Shown piece after piece: positions 61,025 to 64,000 of a DNA stretch of 64,000 nucleotides. The DNA comes from Actinomycetes bacterium (GTDB taxonomy: Bacteria > Actinomycetota > Acidimicrobiia > Acidimicrobiales > Palsa-688). The stretch lies in contig JAJYMB010000031.1 in the NCBI GenBank assembly GCA_021787365.1, forward strand, positions 1 through 64,000, written 5' to 3'. Under the pieces are notes generated by a model. It was given only the letters and a program-made list of their open reading frames with translations, searched no databases and was not told the DNA's origin. Numbering within the stretch: position 1 is the first letter of the stretch; each line of letters starts with the position of its first letter. The position numbers and the translations under genes are program-made.

Positions 61025-61939
61025 TCACTGGACAAGCACGACCGCCGGCTTGGCCTCCTCACCCCCGCGGCGCTCGTACACCGCGAGGAGGTCCCCGCCC
61101 TCGCTCAACACGGCCCAGGGGCCGCCACCCCGGGCGCCGGCAGCCTCCAGGACCTCCCGCGCCAGGACCTTCCCGTGCGCCACCGCGCCCGCCAGCTCAC
61201 CTCCGACCACCGCCCGTGCCATGCCCGGCAAGGCCCCCGCCGGCGCCAGCACGTAGCGGGACACGAGCTCTTCCGGACCGGCCTCGAGCGTGCCCAGGCT
61301 GACGGCGTCCTCCAAGGAGAAGGGCCCCACCGAGACCCGGCGCAACCGGCGCAGGTGCGCCCCGCCCCCAAGAAGCGCACCCAGGTCCGCAGCCAGGCTC
61401 CGCACGTAGGTGCCCGAGGAACACTCCACATCGATGGCGAGGACGGGCCCGTTGTCGCCGGCGCCGGCCAACTCGACGTCAAAGCGAGCCACGGTGACGG
61501 CCCGGGGTGCCCGCTCCACCTCCACTCCGGCCCGGGCGAGCTCGTGCAGGCGCCGGCCCCCCACCTTCAAGGCGGAGACCATCGGGGGGACCTGGGTTAT
61601 CTCGCCCGTCAGCCGGCCGGCGGCAGAGCGAGCTGCTTCCACGGTCACACCACGCATGTCCCAGGACTCTGTGACCTCGCCCGAGGCGTCGAGGGTCGTC
61701 GTAGCGACACCCAGCACGACTTCGGCCGTGTACCTCTTGGGTAGACCGGTGAGCCACCTGAGCAACCTCGTCACCTGCCCGAGACCGACAAGTAGGACGC
61801 CGGTGGCATCAGGGTCAAGGGTGCCCGCGTGGCCGACCTTGCGCTGGCCGAAGATCCGCCGGCACCGGTCGACCACGTCGTGACTGGTACACCCGGCTGG
61901 CTTGTCCACGACCAGGAGGCCGTCGGTCCGAGGGGCCAC
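61025..61939 (-). CDS. truB: tRNA pseudouridine(55) synthase
   Basis: A 304-residue enzyme that makes pseudouridine 55 in the T loop of tRNAs. The catalytic Asp lies in GTLDPDATGVLLV; VDKPAGCTSHDVV and GTYVRSLAADLG are also typical. A C-terminal PUA-like part follows (AGALPGMARAVVGGELAGAV). It is downstream of rbfA, the usual infB-rbfA-truB order. Confidence 0.95.
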   Translation of the reverse strand: MAPRTDGLLVVDKPAGCTSHDVVDRCRRIFGQRKVGHAGTLDPDATGVLLVGLGQVTRLLRWLTGLPKRYTAEVVLGVATTTLDASGEVTESWDMRGVTVEAARSAAGRLTGEITQVPPMVSALKVGGRRLHELARAGVEVERAPRAVTVARFDVELAGAGDNGPVLAIDVECSSGTYVRSLAADLGALLGGGAHLRRLRRVSVGPFSLEDAVSLGTLEAGPEELVSRYVLAPAGALPGMARAVVGGELAGAVAHGKVLAREVLEAAGARGGGPWAVLSEGGDLLAVYERRGGEEAKPAVVLVQ

Positions 61940-61960
61940 CGCTAGATCAGCTCGAACCCG

Positions 61961-62473
61961 CTAGTGGTCGGAACCACCGGGCTGGTCAGGGGCAACCGGC
62001 TGGTCAGGGGCAACCGGCTGGTCAGGGGCAACCGGCTGGTCAGGGGCAACCGGCTGGTCAGGGGCAACCGGCTGGTCAGGGGCAACCGGTGGCACCTCGC
62101 CGGCGGTCGCGCTGCCCTTCAAGCCTCGCAGGACCTTCTCGACCCTCTCGCCGTACGCAATAACGGGGTCGGCCCCGAACGAGAGCTGCGGCGTGCGCTT
62201 CATGCGGACCTGGCGGGCAATGGAAGCCTGGAGGCGCGGTCGGGCTTCACCGAGGGCCTCGGCCACCGGCGCCGGAAGTGAGTCGAGCAGCACCGTGGCG
62301 TGGCGCAGGTCGGGGTCGCATTCGACCGCCGTCACGGTGACTAGCTCCAAGCGCTCGTCGGTGCCCGCCTCCGCCTCGATCGCGTCGGCAAGGACTTCGC
62401 GCAGGACCTCGTTGACCCTCGCCATGCGCGGGTACCTGGAACGCGAGTACTGGGGCAGCCGGTGCCGCGTCAC
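61961..62473 (-). CDS. rbfA: Ribosome-binding factor A with repetitive C-terminal tail
   Basis: About 170 residues from GTG 62473, which overlaps the DUF503 stop (GTGA). This start keeps the usual RYPR-ARVNEVLREVLAD N-terminus; ATG 62425 would cut into it and the track's start lies inside DUF503. The KH-like domain ends near residue 125. The tail is six PVAPDQ units plus PGGSDH, encoded by an 18-bp tandem array. RbfA binds the 16S rRNA 5' helix in 30S maturation; the tail is not part of the known fold. Confidence 0.9.
   Translation of the reverse strand: MTRHRLPQYSRSRYPRMARVNEVLREVLADAIEAEAGTDERLELVTVTAVECDPDLRHATVLLDSLPAPVAEALGEARPRLQASIARQVRMKRTPQLSFGADPVIAYGERVEKVLRGLKGSATAGEVPPVAPDQPVAPDQPVAPDQPVAPDQPVAPDQPVAPDQPGGSDH
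61980..62087. repeat. Six tandem 18-bp repeats in the rbfA tail
   Basis: Six copies of GGCTGGTCAGGGGCAACC, each coding in frame for PVAPDQ on the minus strand. Because the unit is a multiple of three, copy-number change would lengthen or shorten the tail without a frameshift. Confidence 0.95.
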
Positions 62474-62757
62474 GGTCCCCACCAGTGGCGTTCGCAGGAG
62501 AGGACCTCCACCTCGGTGAAGGACCAAACGAAGCGCTCCACCGAGTCGAGAACGTCATCGACATGGTGCGCCGTCGAAGCGACCGCGGCGAAGGCCAGTT
62601 CGCACGCCTGCCAAAGATCCTGCTTGCCCACCTCGGCCGCTGCCACCCCGAAGCGGTGGCGGCTCCCCTCGAGTATCGGCTTGATAACGGCCCGCTTCTC
62701 CTTCAGCGAACGGACCTCGGGTAAGTGCAGCTCCACGGAGAGCGCGGCGGCGTGCAA
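62470..62757 (-). CDS. DUF503 family protein
   Basis: A 95-residue protein with the DUF503 pattern: VELHLPEVRSLKEKRAVIKP at the start and FGVAAAEVGKQDLWQACELA in the middle. This small family is almost always between infB and rbfA in actinobacteria and clostridia. Its function is unknown. It is 149 bases downstream of infB and overlaps rbfA. Confidence 0.9.
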   Translation of the reverse strand: MHAAALSVELHLPEVRSLKEKRAVIKPILEGSRHRFGVAAAEVGKQDLWQACELAFAAVASTAHHVDDVLDSVERFVWSFTEVEVLSCERHWWGP

Positions 62758-62906
62758 GTGGCCTCAGCTACTTGGGAAAGACTTGCCAGCTGGGCCAGAT
62801 GGGCGTGACGTACGCCCACCTTGGCTAAGACGTCCAACTGGCTCGGGATGTGAGAAGGAGAAGGCAGGCATGCGCCGCTCCCATCTGTCCATGGGGCAAG
62901 TTTCCC

Positions 62907-64000
62907 CTAGGTATGGGGGATCTCCCGCTCGTCGAAGGTCTCGATGACGTCGCCCTCGCGCAGGTCCTGGTTGTTGGACAGGCCGATGCCGCACTCGAAA
63001 CCCTCGTGGACCTCGCGCACGTCCTCCTTGAACCTCCTGAGCGACGTGATCGTCCCCTTCCAGATGATGACCCCATCACGCAGGAACCTGACCTTGGAAC
63101 CTCGGGTGATCACGCCGCTGCGGACGTAGCAACCCGCGACCGCCCCGACCCGCGGGATCCTGAATATCTCCCGGACCTCGGCGTCGCCGGTCACAACCTC
63201 CTCGTACTCGGGCGCCAGCATGCCGACCATGGCGGCCTGGACGTCTTCGATCAACTTGTAGATGATCTCGTAGGTCCTGATCTCGACGCCCTGCGCCGCT
63301 GCCATGGCTCGCGCCTCGCGCCCGGGACGGACATTGAACCCGATGATCGTCGCGTTGGACGCCGCCGCCAAGGCCACATCGTTTTCGGTTATCCCGCCGA
63401 CGGCGCGGTGGATGAAGGCCAGCTTCACCTCGTCGCGTTCGAGCTTGCGAAGGCTCTCGGTCACAGCCTCCAACGAACCTTGGACGTCCGCCTTCACCAC
63501 GAGGTTGAGCGTCGCCGTTTCGCCCCGCTGGATCTGCTCGAAGATGTCCTCGAGCTTGGCCCCACCGCTCGTGGCCGCGGAGCTCCGGCGCAGGTCGGCG
63601 CTACGGAAGCGCTGCTCGCGCTGCTCTGCCACCTCGCGGGCGGTGCGCGCGTTGGCGACGGCGCGCAGCTCGTCGCCGGCCGCCGGCACCGAATCGAACC
63701 CGAGCACCTGGGCCGGGAAGGCGGGAGGCGCTTCTTTTATGTTGTCGCCCTTGTCGTCGATCAGCGCCTTCACCCGGCCCCAAGCCGCGCCGGCCACGAC
63801 GTTGTCGCCGACCCGGAGGGTCCCGTTTTGGACGATGACGGTCGCCACCGGCCCCTTGCCCGGGTCCAGGTTGGCCTCGAGGACCACCCCGCGGGCCCTG
63901 GCTTCGGGGTTGGCCCGCAGTTCCTCCACTTCGGCCACGACCATCAGCTGCTCGAGGAGGTCGTCGATGCCCAGGTTTTGGAGCGCGGAGACTTCGACCA
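62907..64000 (-). CDS. infB: Translation initiation factor IF-2, C-terminal part
   Basis: The frame is open to the right edge of the window, so the gene's 5' part (N-terminal domain and most of the GTPase domain) is missing; the track's Met at 63944 is internal. Visible are the end of the G domain ([19 protein letters not shown]), domain II ([26 protein letters not shown]), domain III and the C-terminal fMet-tRNA-binding domain ([21 protein letters not shown]). It carries initiator tRNA to the 30S subunit and leads the infB-DUF503-rbfA-truB run. Confidence 0.96.
   Translation of the reverse strand, partial: VEVSALQNLGIDDLLEQLMVVAEVEELRANPEARARGVVLEANLDPGKGPVATVIVQNGTLRVGDNVVAGAAWGRVKALIDDKGDNIKEAPPAFPAQVLGFDSVPAAGDELRAVANARTAREVAEQREQRFRSADLRRSSAATSGGAKLEDIFEQIQRGETATLNLVVKADVQGSLEAVTESLRKLERDEVKLAFIHRAVGGITENDVALAAASNATIIGFNVRPGREARAMAAAQGVEIRTYEIIYKLIEDVQAAMVGMLAPEYEEVVTGDAEVREIFRIPRVGAVAGCYVRSGVITRGSKVRFLRDGVIIWKGTITSLRRFKEDVREVHEGFECGIGLSNNQDLREGDVIETFDEREIPHT

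Overview
The window is a 64 kb piece of a GC-rich actinobacterial chromosome. Several neighbourhoods are those of Mycobacterium and other Actinobacteria: tlyA-nadK-recN, pyrG-nudix-xerD, scpA-scpB, pgsA-patA-pimA (phosphatidylinositol mannoside synthesis) and infB-DUF503-rbfA-truB. A DUF222/HNH gene with a mycobacterial-type LexA box and a Tad pilus operon carrying a SARP/BTAD protein point the same way. The non-mycobacterial details (DksA-like protein after xerD, ROK/peptide-type ABC locus, EF-G2, membrane LysM-BTAD protein) suggest a deep-branching lineage such as Acidimicrobiia. That placement is inference. No rRNA or tRNA gene was recognised.

Layout. 1-5 kb: end of an unknown gene, a PadR regulator, then scpB/scpA (minus) with trpS (plus) next to them. 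4-20 kb: the minus-strand housekeeping cluster dksA-like, xerD, nudix, pyrG // recN, nadK, tlyA. It is interrupted between pyrG and recN by a five-gene peptide/oligosaccharide-type ABC importer and a ROK repressor. 20-38 kb is accessory and mixed: HAD hydrolases, an FkbM methyltransferase, a sensor-kinase remnant, a sugar-importer-type ATPase, a site-2 protease, DUF1015, a class A beta-lactamase-fold protein, a dienelactone hydrolase, DUF6295, a heterodimeric ABC exporter, a probable structured ncRNA with terminator, a GGDEF-EAL protein and an SOS-controlled HNH gene. 39.8-55.1 kb: one minus-strand run of 14 genes, nearly all overlapping or abutting, encoding a Tad/Flp-type pilus machine. It ends in two secreted proteins, a membrane GNAT-like protein and a very large membrane LysM + SARP/BTAD protein. 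55.3-58.3 kb: pimA/patA/pgsA. 58.6-60.7 kb: EF-G-like factor. 61-64 kb: truB, rbfA, DUF503, infB (5' end cut by the window edge).

How the genes work together. The Tad operon supplies a prepilin-peptidase-like protein, an SAF protein, a TadZ-like protein, the TadA ATPase, TadB/TadC platform proteins, a prepilin-like protein and three TadE/G-like pseudopilins. The terminal LysM-BTAD protein could couple cell wall or pilus state to transcription, and the nearby GGDEF-EAL protein could set c-di-GMP for surface behaviour; both links are inference. scpA/scpB, xerD and recN serve chromosome maintenance. infB/rbfA/truB, tlyA, trpS and the EF-G-like factor serve translation.

A striking feature is the number of short tandem repeats at gene ends and between genes (11-, 15-, 16-, 18-, 21-, 43- and 54-bp units). 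Some carry start codons, ribosome binding sites or stop codons. A separate element of about 105 bp, made of two hairpin units, occurs at 21.3 kb and again at 60.8 kb.
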